Shown one piece after another: positions 23,382 through 31,167 of a DNA stretch of 33,520 bases. Every line of letters starts with the position of its first letter. The first letter of the stretch is position 1. The stretch covers positions 1-33,520 of the forward strand of contig PBPM01000017.1 of the NCBI GenBank assembly GCA_002724635.1, given 5' to 3'. Position numbers and translations under genes: made by a program. The notes below the pieces were generated by a model. The model saw only the letters and a list, made by a program, of their open reading frames with translations. It had not been told where the DNA came from and did not search any database. Source of the DNA: Rhodospirillaceae bacterium (GTDB taxonomy: Bacteria > Pseudomonadota > Alphaproteobacteria > UBA6615).

Positions 23382-24290
23382 GTGAAAATTGGTCTTTGCG
23401 GCACTGGCAACATGGGCGCAGCCATAGGCGCGCGGCTCATGGAAAAACGACACAAGCTCACGGTCTGGAACCGCACCACTCGGCGCACAAAGATACTAAC
23501 GAACGAAGGCGCCGCACGCGTCTCCACGCCCGCTGAGCTGTTCTACGAAAATCAAGTGGTGATCAACATTACCATCGACGACAAGGCGGTGAAGACGGTC
23601 TACGAGGGCCGGGATGGCCTTTTTTCAGGCAACCTCAAGGGCAAGCTCATCATAGAGATGAGCACACTTCTACCGGAAACCACCCGCCGCCTCGAAGAAC
23701 GGGTTCGGGCCGCAGGCGGCGCTTTCGTCGAATGTCCGGTTGGCGGCTCCATCGTCCCCGCCCGCAGCGGGAATCTGATCGGCATGGCTGGTAGCACACC
23801 CGCCGCCTTCAAGCGTGCCCGACCCATCCTCGACCAGCTGTGTCGGCGGCTGGACCGGGTCGGTACCGTCGGTGCAGGGAACACCATGAAACTCGCAATC
23901 AACCTTCCCCTGCTCGCCTACTGGGAAGCGCTGGGTGAGGCCATCTCCCTAACAGAAACAGCCGGAATTAAGAGGGCGCTCGCTGCCGATATCCTCGCGG
24001 ATTCCAGCGGGGCGGCGAAGGTAGGCCCTGCGCGCCTGCCCTGGATTATGGATGCGATTGGCGGGAAATTCCCCAAGTCGACCAGCTTCCAGATGAGCGG
24101 CGGTGCCAAGGATGCAACCCAGATGGTCGCACTGGCCCGCGCCAACGGCTTCGAGGTGCCAGTGATCGACGCGACCCGTAAATCCTACAAGCAAGCAGCC
24201 ACCGGAATTTGGGCACACCGGGATTTTGCGCTGCTTTCGGCCTGGCGCGTACTGAAAAGCAACAAGCGCAAGACAGAGAATGGACGTTGA
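23382..24290 (+). CDS. NAD(P)-dependent dehydrogenase, 3-hydroxyisobutyrate dehydrogenase-like
   Basis: A 302-residue beta-hydroxyacid dehydrogenase of the HIBADH/6PGDH superfamily. It begins KIGLCGTGNMGAAIGARLM with a Rossmann GxGxxG at residues 6-11, WNRTTRR (about 30-36) for cofactor choice (two Arg suggest NADP), ECPVGGSIVPARSGNL near 120-135 as substrate segment, and the catalytic Lys in GAGNTMKLAINL near 165-176. The GTG at 23382 with GGAG upstream is chosen since it starts the Rossmann fold; the frame is open 30 codons earlier. A basic tail (KSNKRKTENGR) ends it. Next on the strand come a pirin remnant and a PdxA-family gene. PdxA2 enzymes elsewhere sit with related dehydrogenases in tetronate breakdown, but the kinase and aldolase of that route are absent. 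Confidence 0.92.
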   Translation: MKIGLCGTGNMGAAIGARLMEKRHKLTVWNRTTRRTKILTNEGAARVSTPAELFYENQVVINITIDDKAVKTVYEGRDGLFSGNLKGKLIIEMSTLLPETTRRLEERVRAAGGAFVECPVGGSIVPARSGNLIGMAGSTPAAFKRARPILDQLCRRLDRVGTVGAGNTMKLAINLPLLAYWEALGEAISLTETAGIKRALAADILADSSGAAKVGPARLPWIMDAIGGKFPKSTSFQMSGGAKDATQMVALARANGFEVPVIDATRKSYKQAATGIWAHRDFALLSAWRVLKSNKRKTENGR

Positions 24291-24345
24291 TTTGCAGGCG
24301 TATGGGCATACCTTTTATTTTGATCATTTTTGAAGGCAGACCTGC

Positions 24346-24723
24346 GTGTCGAATTCGACATCGAGCGCAATCGAGCATTTGATCAAGGGCCGCCCGCGCG
24401 ACATAGTCGGCTTCGAGTTGTCGCGGGCGTTGCCCTATGCCAAGCGGCGCACTGCCGGGCCGTTCATTTCCTTCGGCCGTATAGGACCGGTGGAGTTCGA
24501 TTCCAACAAAGGGATTGATGTGCGCCCCCAACCGCATATAGGTCTAGCTACAGTCACCTATCTGTTCGAGGGCGAGATCATGCACCCCGATGAGGAGCGT
24601 CACATCTGGTGGAACTTCGTCTCGAGTTCCAAGAAACGCATCGAGCAGGCCAAAGCCGGCTGGAGGGAAAGCCGCTTTGGCATGATCAAGGGGGGTGACG
24701 AGTTCACCCCGCTGCCTGAGTAG
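24346..24723 (+). pseudogene. Pirin family gene with large in-frame internal deletion
   Basis: The 125-codon frame (GTG start, AAGG upstream) joins the beginning and the end of a pirin. Residues 16-80 match the N-terminal cupin (RDIVGFELSRALP, AGPFISFGRIGPVEF, GIDVRPQPHIGLATVTYLFEGEIMH as adjoining blocks). Residues 85-125 match the very C-terminus (RHIWWNFVSSSKKRIEQAK ... EFTPLPE). A normal pirin is about 280-300 residues, so some 160-170 codons between H80 and R85 are missing without a frameshift. The lost part contains the third and fourth metal ligands, and the first ligand His of RPHPHIG is Q62 here; only H64 remains. Quercetinase or redox-sensor function is therefore very unlikely. Could be an annotated short 'pirin' protein, but it is best seen as a remnant. 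Confidence 0.75.
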
Positions 24724-24731
24724 TAACGACC

Positions 24732-25700
24732 GTGTCCAAGCGCCCCAACGTCATCACCATGGGCGATCCTGCCGGAGTCGGGCCCGAAGTAATATGCAAA
24801 GCACTCGCCGCACTGCCGGCGGGACGCCGATCGGGCCTCGCCGTGATTGGGTCGCGACCAGTTCTCGAGAGCGCCAATAGGCTGTGTAAGACCGGTCTAA
24901 CCTTCGGGGAACACGGTGTCACGCTGATCGAGATCGAGACAGATGGCGTCGCTGACGCCCCCGCCGGAGAGGTCTCTGCAGCAGCCGGCGAAGCCGCTTA
25001 TCAATACGTCGTGCGTGCTGTGGACATGGCTAAGATGGGCGAGGCTGGTTGCATTGTCACTGCGCCAATCAACAAGGCTTCGCTTAATGCCGCCGGCCAT
25101 AACTATGATGGGCACACAGGTTTGCTAAGCCACCTCGCCGGTGGCATCAAGCCCTTCATGCTGCTATCATCGCCGACCCTTTCGACAATCCATGTTTCGG
25201 CCCACGTCTCCATGGCCGACGCCATCAAACATTGCACTACAAACAATGTGTTGGACGTGATCCGGGCCGGCGACCGCCACTTAAAACGTCTCGGGATCTG
25301 CAAACCCCGGATCGCCGTGGCCGGGCTCAACCCACATTGCGGCGAGGGCGGGCTTTTCGGCGAGGAAGACGATCGCGAAATTGCCCCGGCCGTCGCGGCC
25401 GCCCGGGCCGAGGGCATGGATGCGACCGGGCCCCTGTCGGGCGACACAGTGTTCGCCCGGGCCAACCAAGGGGAATTCGACCTCGTTGTCGCCCAGTATC
25501 ATGACCAGGGCCACGCTACGGTGAAGCTGATCGCTTTTGACACCGCGGTCAACGTGACGGTCGGCCTGCCCTTCGACCGATGCTCGGTTGACCACGGCAC
25601 AGCATTCGACATCGCATGGAGAGGCCGGGCCGATTCCACGAACATGCTGGCGGCAATAGCGTATGGACGGAAACTGGCGGCGGCAAAAACCGTCACCTAA
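24732..25700 (+). CDS. pdxA: PdxA family dehydrogenase (4-hydroxythreonine-4-phosphate dehydrogenase or PdxA2-like)
   Basis: A 322-residue PdxA-fold enzyme. PdxA oxidises and decarboxylates 4-phosphohydroxy-L-threonine in vitamin B6 synthesis; the PdxA2 branch does the same to 4-phospho-D-erythronate or threonate in sugar-acid breakdown. Motifs: ITMGDPAGVGPEV (8-20), TAPINKASLNAAGHNYDGHT (near 111-130), the metal ligands in YDGHTGLLSHL, HVSAHVSMADA and QYHDQGHATVKL, and NPHCGEGGLFGEEDDREI. The GTG at 24732 follows the pirin remnant by eight bases. Length matches the family. The setting, behind a hydroxyacid dehydrogenase and away from pdxJ or ksgA, leans towards a catabolic PdxA2 role, but sequence alone does not decide. 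Confidence 0.93.
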   Translation: MSKRPNVITMGDPAGVGPEVICKALAALPAGRRSGLAVIGSRPVLESANRLCKTGLTFGEHGVTLIEIETDGVADAPAGEVSAAAGEAAYQYVVRAVDMAKMGEAGCIVTAPINKASLNAAGHNYDGHTGLLSHLAGGIKPFMLLSSPTLSTIHVSAHVSMADAIKHCTTNNVLDVIRAGDRHLKRLGICKPRIAVAGLNPHCGEGGLFGEEDDREIAPAVAAARAEGMDATGPLSGDTVFARANQGEFDLVVAQYHDQGHATVKLIAFDTAVNVTVGLPFDRCSVDHGTAFDIAWRGRADSTNMLAAIAYGRKLAAAKTVT

Positions 25701-25710
25701 CCCGCCCGGT

Positions 25711-26979
25711 CTAGCCTCCCTTTACCCCCGCCGGGCCCTTCTGAGCGTCCGACAGCCCCGCCGGTGCGCCGACCCTCTCGGGCAGGTTGAAACCGCCCTC
25801 GACCTGCGGAACATAAGGTCCGTTGCCGGTTCGCTCAGGCACTAGGATCTCGCGCTGGTGGTCGTCGGCAATCTTCCCGGCGAACACGTCGTTGATCCAG
25901 TCAGCGAGATAACCATAGAAGTCGATACCGCCAAAGTTCGGGCGGTTGCGCGGATTGTGGAAGTCGTTTTCGATCACCCACAGCTCCTTGGGTGCCGGCA
26001 CCTTCTCGTAAATCGGCAGTACGGTCTCGAGCGGCGCAAGCGGATCATACTCGCCTGTCACCTGCAGCGCCGGGCATTTAACGTCTGCCGCCACGTCATC
26101 GAGTACCATCTGCGAGGCAAACTCGTCGAACGCGTCCTCGTCGTGGATGCCTGCCATGTACATAAACACCTGCTTGAAGCGCGGCGAGGCTTGCTCGAAG
26201 ATTGCCGTCTTCGGGCCATAGCACGCAGCGGCCGTCGCGACCGCCTTCACCCGGTCGTCGCGCGCGGCCATGCGCATGCCCCAGTAGGATCCCATCGAGA
26301 AGCCCGACACGGCGATCCGGTCGGGATCGACCTCGGGCCGATCGCACAGATAGTCGATGGCGGCCGAACCGGCGCGCTCGTAGTTGTCAAGGGTTACGCG
26401 GATCTTGCGAATATTGCTGGTCCCCTGCCCCGGTCCGTCGAGATGCAGGCAGTTTAGGCCGCGATTTACGAAGGGATGGCTCAGCGCGTCGACGAACGCC
26501 TCCTTGGTCATGTCCATGCCGGGACAGAACACCACAGTTGGCGCCTTCTCCGCCCCCGGCACCATGTGCAACACGCCTTGAATGTAATTACCCTCGAACG
26601 GGATCTCGACCCGTTCGATCGGGTGCGATGCGTGTTCCATCACCTTATCAAAGCATTTGAGTAGCATTCCGTGCAGGTAGATCTTTTCAGGATTATCATC
26701 CTCGAAGATCGTGTGCTGAGCCTCCCGATAATGCTCGGATGCGACCCAGTAGAGCTCGGCAGCGGTCTTTGTGTGACCGGCCTTCTCGGCAGCCTCGGCG
26801 ATGGCGAGCACATGACGCGCATGCTTGTCCACGACCCGGTGTATCTGGGCGTAGGATTTTACCTCCGGCGGAACCACCCGGTTGTCGTAGGCAAAGTTCT
26901 GGACGCGGCCCGTGGTCTTGACGATCCAGTCCAGCATCCATTGCTGATTGTCGCGGCGGCGTTCGGTCTGTTTCGGCAT
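25711..26979 (-). CDS. Alpha/beta hydrolase with N-terminal helical cap (FrsA/pseudooxynicotine-hydrolase-like)
   Basis: A 422-residue hydrolase. Residues 1-130 form a helical cap (AIAEAAEKAGHTKTAAELYW and similar), followed by the alpha/beta domain: VVFCPGMDMTKEAF near 148-161 (oxyanion region), LDGPGQGTS near 182-190, nucleophile Ser in AVSGFSMGSYWG near 229-240, acid in TGEYDPLAP near 323, and His in ENDFHNPRN near 350. This layout fits the FrsA/DUF1100 esterases and 2,6-dihydroxypseudooxynicotine hydrolase, a C-C bond hydrolase. The last 40 residues are proline/glycine-rich and disordered-looking. The ATG at 26979 has GGGAG upstream; the frame is open 85 codons further into the promoter region, which I reject. 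Divergent from the MFS exporter. Confidence 0.92.
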   Translation of the reverse strand: MPKQTERRRDNQQWMLDWIVKTTGRVQNFAYDNRVVPPEVKSYAQIHRVVDKHARHVLAIAEAAEKAGHTKTAAELYWVASEHYREAQHTIFEDDNPEKIYLHGMLLKCFDKVMEHASHPIERVEIPFEGNYIQGVLHMVPGAEKAPTVVFCPGMDMTKEAFVDALSHPFVNRGLNCLHLDGPGQGTSNIRKIRVTLDNYERAGSAAIDYLCDRPEVDPDRIAVSGFSMGSYWGMRMAARDDRVKAVATAAACYGPKTAIFEQASPRFKQVFMYMAGIHDEDAFDEFASQMVLDDVAADVKCPALQVTGEYDPLAPLETVLPIYEKVPAPKELWVIENDFHNPRNRPNFGGIDFYGYLADWINDVFAGKIADDHQREILVPERTGNGPYVPQVEGGFNLPERVGAPAGLSDAQKGPAGVKGG

Positions 26980-27056
26980 GGCAATTCTCCCTGACTTTCT
27001 ATAACTACGGTGCTTGCGCGGCAGTTTTCTCCATGCCTCTATACATACGCTGAAAA

Positions 27057-27078
27057 GCCGTGAACAGACGTTCACGGC
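27057..27078. promoter_or_regulatory. 22-bp operator-like palindrome between hydrolase and MFS genes
   Basis: Perfect 9-bp arms GCCGTGAAC and GTTCACGGC surround four bases (AGAC). It lies 78 bases before the hydrolase ATG (26979, minus) and 40 bases before the MFS ATG (27119, plus), the usual place for a shared repressor site. The GTGAAC/GTTCAC core is common for TetR-type operators. No regulator gene is adjacent. Confidence 0.55.
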
Positions 27079-27118
27079 CAGATTCAACGCTCGTCCCTCC
27101 CGACCGGTTTCCGCCTTC

Positions 27119-28303
27119 ATGGCCACTTCGCGCAATCTCAAGCTGGTCGTCGTGCTGGCCCTGACCGCGGGCCTCGGCCCGATCACGATCCACGTCATCC
27201 TACCAGTCCTGCCCGAAATACAGCGCGTGTTCACAGCGACTAGCGCCGTGACTCAGCTGACCCTGACCCTCGGGGTTCTGGCGATGGCGGTTTCCACCAT
27301 TTTCTATGGCCCGGCCGCGGACAGGTTCGGTCGCAAGCCCGTGCTGTTGATCGGCCTAATGCTTTTCATTCTGGGTAGCGTTGTGTGCATCTGGTCGCCG
27401 AACGTCGAAACCCTGATCTTCGGGCGGTTGGTGCAAGCAATCGGCGGGGCTTCTGGCATGGTGGTTGCGCGCGCCACGATCCGCGACATGTTTAGCCGCG
27501 AGGAATCTGCACGGATGATCGGACAGGTAATGTCCATCGTGGTGATCTCACCCATCATCTCTCCCGTGATCGGCGGTTTCATCGTGCAGTTTGCCGGCTG
27601 GCAATATATATTCATCCTCACCGCGGTCATGGGATTGGTGACGCTAACATTCGCGCTGCCCAACATCCGCGAAACCCGCGTCGCGAACGCCCAGACAAGC
27701 AGGCTCGTAGATACATTTCGCGCGTTTCCCTCGCTGCTCCGAGATCCCGCCTTCGTCGCTTACGCCGGCTATGCCGGCTGCGGCATGGGGGTATTCATGG
27801 TGGTCGCAGGCGGGGTCCCATTTCTAATGGCGGATGTGTTCCAGCGATCTCCGGCGGCATTCGGTATGTTTTTCATGATGATGAGCGGAAGTTTTTTAAT
27901 CGGCACCGTAATTAGTTCTCGCATCACTTTACGCGTGGGGCTGGACCGGATGATCCAAATCGGGAGCACAGGCTCGATGGTCGCAGCGCTATTTGTGCCC
28001 GCTCTTTTTCTTGCCGACGTTCAATCGCCTTGGGCAATATTCATACCCGGCATAATCATGGGCATTTTTCACGGCCTGGCCATGCCGAACGCTCAAGCGG
28101 GAGCAGTTAGCGTAAACCCTCAGGTCGCGGGTTCTGCATCCGGACTCACGATGTTCCTTCAGATGACCATCGGGGCCGCCTTTGGACAGGCAGCGGGCAT
28201 GCTCCCGCACGATTCTGGCCTTCCGATAGCCATACTGATCGGTCTGGCTGGGTTTGGAGGTTTCGCTGTTTACAATGGCAGGAAATTTTTGTTTCGCGAA
28301 TGA
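27119..28303 (+). CDS. MFS transporter, Bcr/CflA-type drug exporter
   Basis: A 394-residue inner-membrane protein with about twelve hydrophobic segments. The loop 2-3 signature YGPAADRFGRKPVLLIGL lies at about residues 62-79, and RATIRDMFSREESARMIGQV near 120-139 with PIISPVIGGFIVQFAGW near 145-161 is the motif-C region of drug/H+ antiporters. Bcr/CflA proteins export bicyclomycin, chloramphenicol, cysteine and other small molecules. The ATG at 27119 is chosen because the preceding 35 in-frame codons cover the palindrome and look non-coding; no strong ribosome site is visible (CTTC just before). Divergent from the capped hydrolase, perhaps exporting its substrate or product. Confidence 0.92.
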   Translation: MATSRNLKLVVVLALTAGLGPITIHVILPVLPEIQRVFTATSAVTQLTLTLGVLAMAVSTIFYGPAADRFGRKPVLLIGLMLFILGSVVCIWSPNVETLIFGRLVQAIGGASGMVVARATIRDMFSREESARMIGQVMSIVVISPIISPVIGGFIVQFAGWQYIFILTAVMGLVTLTFALPNIRETRVANAQTSRLVDTFRAFPSLLRDPAFVAYAGYAGCGMGVFMVVAGGVPFLMADVFQRSPAAFGMFFMMMSGSFLIGTVISSRITLRVGLDRMIQIGSTGSMVAALFVPALFLADVQSPWAIFIPGIIMGIFHGLAMPNAQAGAVSVNPQVAGSASGLTMFLQMTIGAAFGQAAGMLPHDSGLPIAILIGLAGFGGFAVYNGRKFLFRE

Positions 28304-28483
28304 AGAGCATGATGAAGACGGCTAATGCAATTAGAACGTAAACACCAATCCTGAGTAGGCGAACTAACCTTGGGGCAAATCAAGTAATCCCAGGCTAGCG
28401 TGTCTTTTCAGTCAAACTAAAATTTTAAACCCCGTAGCTCTCGTTTCGAATACCCAGAGCGTAGCCAGATTTTGGATACTTTT

Positions 28484-28523
28484 TAGGCATTTATTTCACT
28501 CTGCCTATAAATTAGGCTTTTTT
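28484..28523. promoter_or_regulatory. Repeated TAGGC motifs, possible activator sites
   Basis: TAGGCA (28484-28489) and TGCCTA (28502-28507) form an inverted repeat with a 12-base spacer, and GCCTA-TAAAT-TAGGC (28503-28517) is a second, overlapping dyad, followed by TTTTTT. They lie about 90-123 bases before the predicted sigma-54 start, the distance at which enhancer-binding activators sit. The second dyad with its T6 tail could alternatively be a weak terminator for the MFS transcript. Confidence 0.4.
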
Positions 28524-28579
28524 CGTAAAAACAGTTAAAAATATTCTTCTAAGTGTTTGTTTTTCTGTGATCCCTCTAG

Positions 28580-28596
28580 TTGGCATACGTCTTGCT
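28580..28596 (+). promoter_or_regulatory. Sigma-54 (RpoN) promoter
   Basis: TTGGCATACGTCTTGCT matches the -24/-12 consensus YTGGCACGRNNNTTGCW at 11 of 14 fixed positions, with GG (28582-28583) and GC (28594-28595) exactly 12 bases apart and a T-run after TTGC. Transcription would start near 28607, 24 bases before the ATPase ATG. A weaker sigma-70 reading (TTGGCA, 16 bases, TATAGC) overlaps it. Confidence 0.65.
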
Positions 28597-28630
28597 TTTT
28601 TTATAGCAGTGAAAACCACTTGCTGTAAAA

Positions 28631-29734
28631 ATGCAAAAAATTCCCAACAATCGGGGCCAAGTTGAGCTCATATCGCTGACAAAATCGTTTGGCGCGAGCG
28701 TAGCCGTGGATCATGTTTCAATAACGATCCCAGAGAATTCTTATTGCTGCCTACTTGGACCTTCGGGCTGCGGCAAAACTACGACGTTAAGACTGATTGC
28801 TGGCCATGAAACAGCGTCATCCGGCGACGTCCTAATTAGCAATCGCGAAGTAACAAACACAGAGCCAGCGCTACGTGGCACGGCGATGATGTTTCAAAAC
28901 TATGCCCTCTTCCCTCATCTCAATTGCCTAGACAACGTTGCCTTCAGCCTCCGAATGCGAGGCGCGGACCGAAAAACACGCCACACGAAGGCCCTTGAAT
29001 ATCTCTCCTTGGTGGATATGGCTTCCTATCAGGAACGAATGCCATCGCAGCTTTCCGGCGGCCAGCAACAGCGGGTCGCGCTAGCTAGAGCGCTGATTAC
29101 TAATCCGGATGTACTTTTATTAGATGAACCCCTGTCGGCGCTCGATCCTTTCCTGCGAACCCGAATGCGAGCGGAACTTCGGCAGTTACAAAAAAACCTT
29201 GGGATCACCTTCATACACGTCACTCACTCACAGGAAGAGGCAATGGCGCTCGCGGATTTGGTGGTCGTGATGCGAAAAGGCCGAATCGAACAGGCCAATG
29301 GTCCTCGCGAACTTTTTAACGCACCAGCCAGCGCCTTTGTCGCTGATTTTATTGGTGGTCACAATGTTTTATCCGGCGTTGTCAAAAGCAAAAGAGGGTC
29401 GGAAGCACTAATCGAAGGACCAGGTAACTTTCAATTCCAGACGACTTTGGAAGAAGTAACGATCGGATCGAGGCTTAATTATTCAGTTCGATCAGATTCG
29501 GTTCTTATAGAACCCGCCGGCGCAGAGCTAACAACGCGCACTATTCCAGCCACAATTAAAGAGGCCGAGTACGCAGGTTCTGACGTACGGGTCACACTTC
29601 AGGCAGCAGATGGACAGGAGTTCATCGCGGTGTCTCCAGAATCTGATTTCTATTCTCAGGCTTGGCGCATTGGTGACCGCGTTAACGCTTCCTGGGACTC
29701 CCAAAAGATACACGCAATCAGACAAAACGACTGA
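28631..29734 (+). CDS. ABC transporter ATP-binding protein (PotA-like, spermidine/putrescine family)
   Basis: A 367-residue importer ATPase. Walker A GPSGCGKT (43-50), Q-loop Q89 in MMFQNYALFPHL, signature LSGGQQQR (141-148), Walker B VLLLDEP (161-167) and H-loop H199 (HVTHSQEEA) are all intact. A C-terminal TOBE-type domain follows from about residue 240, as in PotA and FbpC. It powers the two permeases downstream. No clear Shine-Dalgarno sequence precedes the ATG; the predicted leader is only about 24 bases. It is the first gene of the operon with binding protein, two permeases and a racemase. Codon use is AT-richer than in the genes to the left. The transported compound is probably a polyamine or other small cation/amine, by family only. 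Confidence 0.95.
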   Translation: MQKIPNNRGQVELISLTKSFGASVAVDHVSITIPENSYCCLLGPSGCGKTTTLRLIAGHETASSGDVLISNREVTNTEPALRGTAMMFQNYALFPHLNCLDNVAFSLRMRGADRKTRHTKALEYLSLVDMASYQERMPSQLSGGQQQRVALARALITNPDVLLLDEPLSALDPFLRTRMRAELRQLQKNLGITFIHVTHSQEEAMALADLVVVMRKGRIEQANGPRELFNAPASAFVADFIGGHNVLSGVVKSKRGSEALIEGPGNFQFQTTLEEVTIGSRLNYSVRSDSVLIEPAGAELTTRTIPATIKEAEYAGSDVRVTLQAADGQEFIAVSPESDFYSQAWRIGDRVNASWDSQKIHAIRQND

Positions 29735-29768
29735 TCACCAAAACTTTACATAATGAAAGGAGAAACTA

Positions 29769-31073
29769 ATGGATAAAGACAGAAATAAAACTGCAAATCA
29801 GGGGCATGTTAGCCGACGCGCTTTACTCAAGGGCGTCGCTGCAACCGGCGGTGTTGCTGCCGGCTCCGGACTAATGACAGGGTTTCCAACAATCTGGGCC
29901 CAGAACATTAAGAACGTGACGCTACGGCAATTTGGAACCGGCGTATCCAACATTAACGAGATCGCCAAAAAAGTAAAAGAAGATCTCGGCTTCACTCTAG
30001 AGATGACCGCGCTAGATACGGATACAACTGCCCAGCGCGTTGTAACTCAACCAAAATCTTTCGATATTGCCGATATCGAATATTTCACAGTTAAAAAAGT
30101 TTGGGGTGCAGGGAACATGCAGCCCTTCGACGTCAGTAAGCTAAAAAACTACGATAAAATCGTCGGCATTTTTAAAAATGGAAAATTAACACCAAAATCC
30201 AAAATAGCTCAGGGAACTGCCCCACACACGGTCGGCTTCGTTGAATCTCAGGGTTCGAAGGAATTCGCTTCATCGGAAACCAATTGGTACACGCTGGTCC
30301 CTACAATTTATAACGCCGATACTCTAGGGATTCGCCCAGACCTGATTAACCGCCCCATAGATTCATGGGCAGAGCTACTAAATCCCGAGTTCAAGGGTAA
30401 AGCATCAATCCTAAATATACCGTCAATTGGTATTATGGACGCAGCAATGGTCTGCGAATCAATGGGTGAAGTTACTTATGGTGACAAAGGTAATATGACC
30501 AAGGCCGAGATTGACAAAACGATGGCAATCTTTACCGAAGCGAAAAAATCAGGACAATTCCGGGCCTTTTGGAAGAGTTTCGATGAGTCGGTAAATCTTA
30601 TGGCCTCGGGTGAAGTTGTCATTCAATCAATGTGGTCTCCCGCCATCACTAAAGTACGTTCGATGGGTATCCCCTGCGTGTACCAACCTCTCAAGGAGGG
30701 CTATCGATCCTGGGGTGGTGGCCTAGGGCTATCTCGCGCGCTTTCGGGAATCGAACTCGACGCAGCTTATGAATACATCAACTGGTATTTGTCAGGGTGG
30801 GTCGGCGGCCTCCTGATGCGCCAAGGATATTACTCTGCAGCGCCAGAAACCTCAAAGATGCACATGAGTGATGATGAGTGGGGGTTCTGGTTTGAGGGCA
30901 AACCGGCAAAGGCCGATATCATTGATCCTTTTGGCAATAAGCTTGAGAAGGCCGGCGCCACTAGAGATGGGGGCTCATTTTATGACCGAATGGGGCGCGT
31001 CGAGTGCTGGAACTCTGTAATGTCGGAGAACCGGTACATGGTTCGGAAATGGAATGAGTTCATTGCCGCGTAA
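29769..31073 (+). CDS. ABC transporter substrate-binding protein with Tat signal (PotD-like class)
   Basis: A 434-residue periplasmic binding protein. The N-terminus carries a twin-arginine signal SRRALLKG (R16, R17) followed by a hydrophobic Gly/Ala stretch and likely cleavage after WAQ near residue 45. The mature part has the two-lobe fold of the spermidine/putrescine class (TLVPTIYNADTLGIRPDL near 177-194, SWAELLNPEFKGKASILN near 202-219, GEVVIQSMWSPA near 280-291). It is longer than PotD itself (about 350). Export in folded form is implied by the Tat signal. AAAGGAG lies just before the ATG. Low-GC codon use. A strong hairpin follows the stop and probably raises its expression over that of the permeases. 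Confidence 0.93.
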   Translation: MDKDRNKTANQGHVSRRALLKGVAATGGVAAGSGLMTGFPTIWAQNIKNVTLRQFGTGVSNINEIAKKVKEDLGFTLEMTALDTDTTAQRVVTQPKSFDIADIEYFTVKKVWGAGNMQPFDVSKLKNYDKIVGIFKNGKLTPKSKIAQGTAPHTVGFVESQGSKEFASSETNWYTLVPTIYNADTLGIRPDLINRPIDSWAELLNPEFKGKASILNIPSIGIMDAAMVCESMGEVTYGDKGNMTKAEIDKTMAIFTEAKKSGQFRAFWKSFDESVNLMASGEVVIQSMWSPAITKVRSMGIPCVYQPLKEGYRSWGGGLGLSRALSGIELDAAYEYINWYLSGWVGGLLMRQGYYSAAPETSKMHMSDDEWGFWFEGKPAKADIIDPFGNKLEKAGATRDGGSFYDRMGRVECWNSVMSENRYMVRKWNEFIAA

Positions 31074-31102
31074 CAGACTTGGCATTTCATAAAAATATTA
31101 GG

Positions 31103-31130
31103 ACAGCCCCGAGCCCCCGCTCGGGGCTGT
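31103..31130 (+). terminator. Strong intra-operon hairpin between binding-protein and permease genes
   Basis: Perfect 12-bp stem ACAGCCCCGAGC (31103-31114) and GCTCGGGGCTGT (31119-31130) with a CCCC loop. The bases after it are ATCTAAAATA, not a T-run, so full termination on the plus strand is unlikely. The position, 30 bases after the binding-protein stop, fits a stabilising or attenuating hairpin that keeps binding protein in excess, as in other importer operons. Confidence 0.7.
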
Positions 31131-31167
31131 ATCTAAAATAAACCTAGTCGTTTATGAGACTTTAACC

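Larger units (their letters stand above)
28304..28630. other. 327-base AT-rich control region before the ABC operon
   Basis: No gene seen. Composition turns AT-rich here and stays so through the transporter genes. Contents: TAGGC-type motifs at 28484-28517, a T6 run, long A/T tracts from 28518 to 28565 that could bend or bind IHF, and a sigma-54 promoter match at 28580-28596. The AT-rich block may also mark the edge of an acquired segment. Confidence 0.6.

Noticed and set aside
28580..28606. Sigma-70 promoter TTGGCA-N16-TATAGC
   Set aside because: Possible, but the -24/-12 match on the same bases is more complete; kept only as an alternative.
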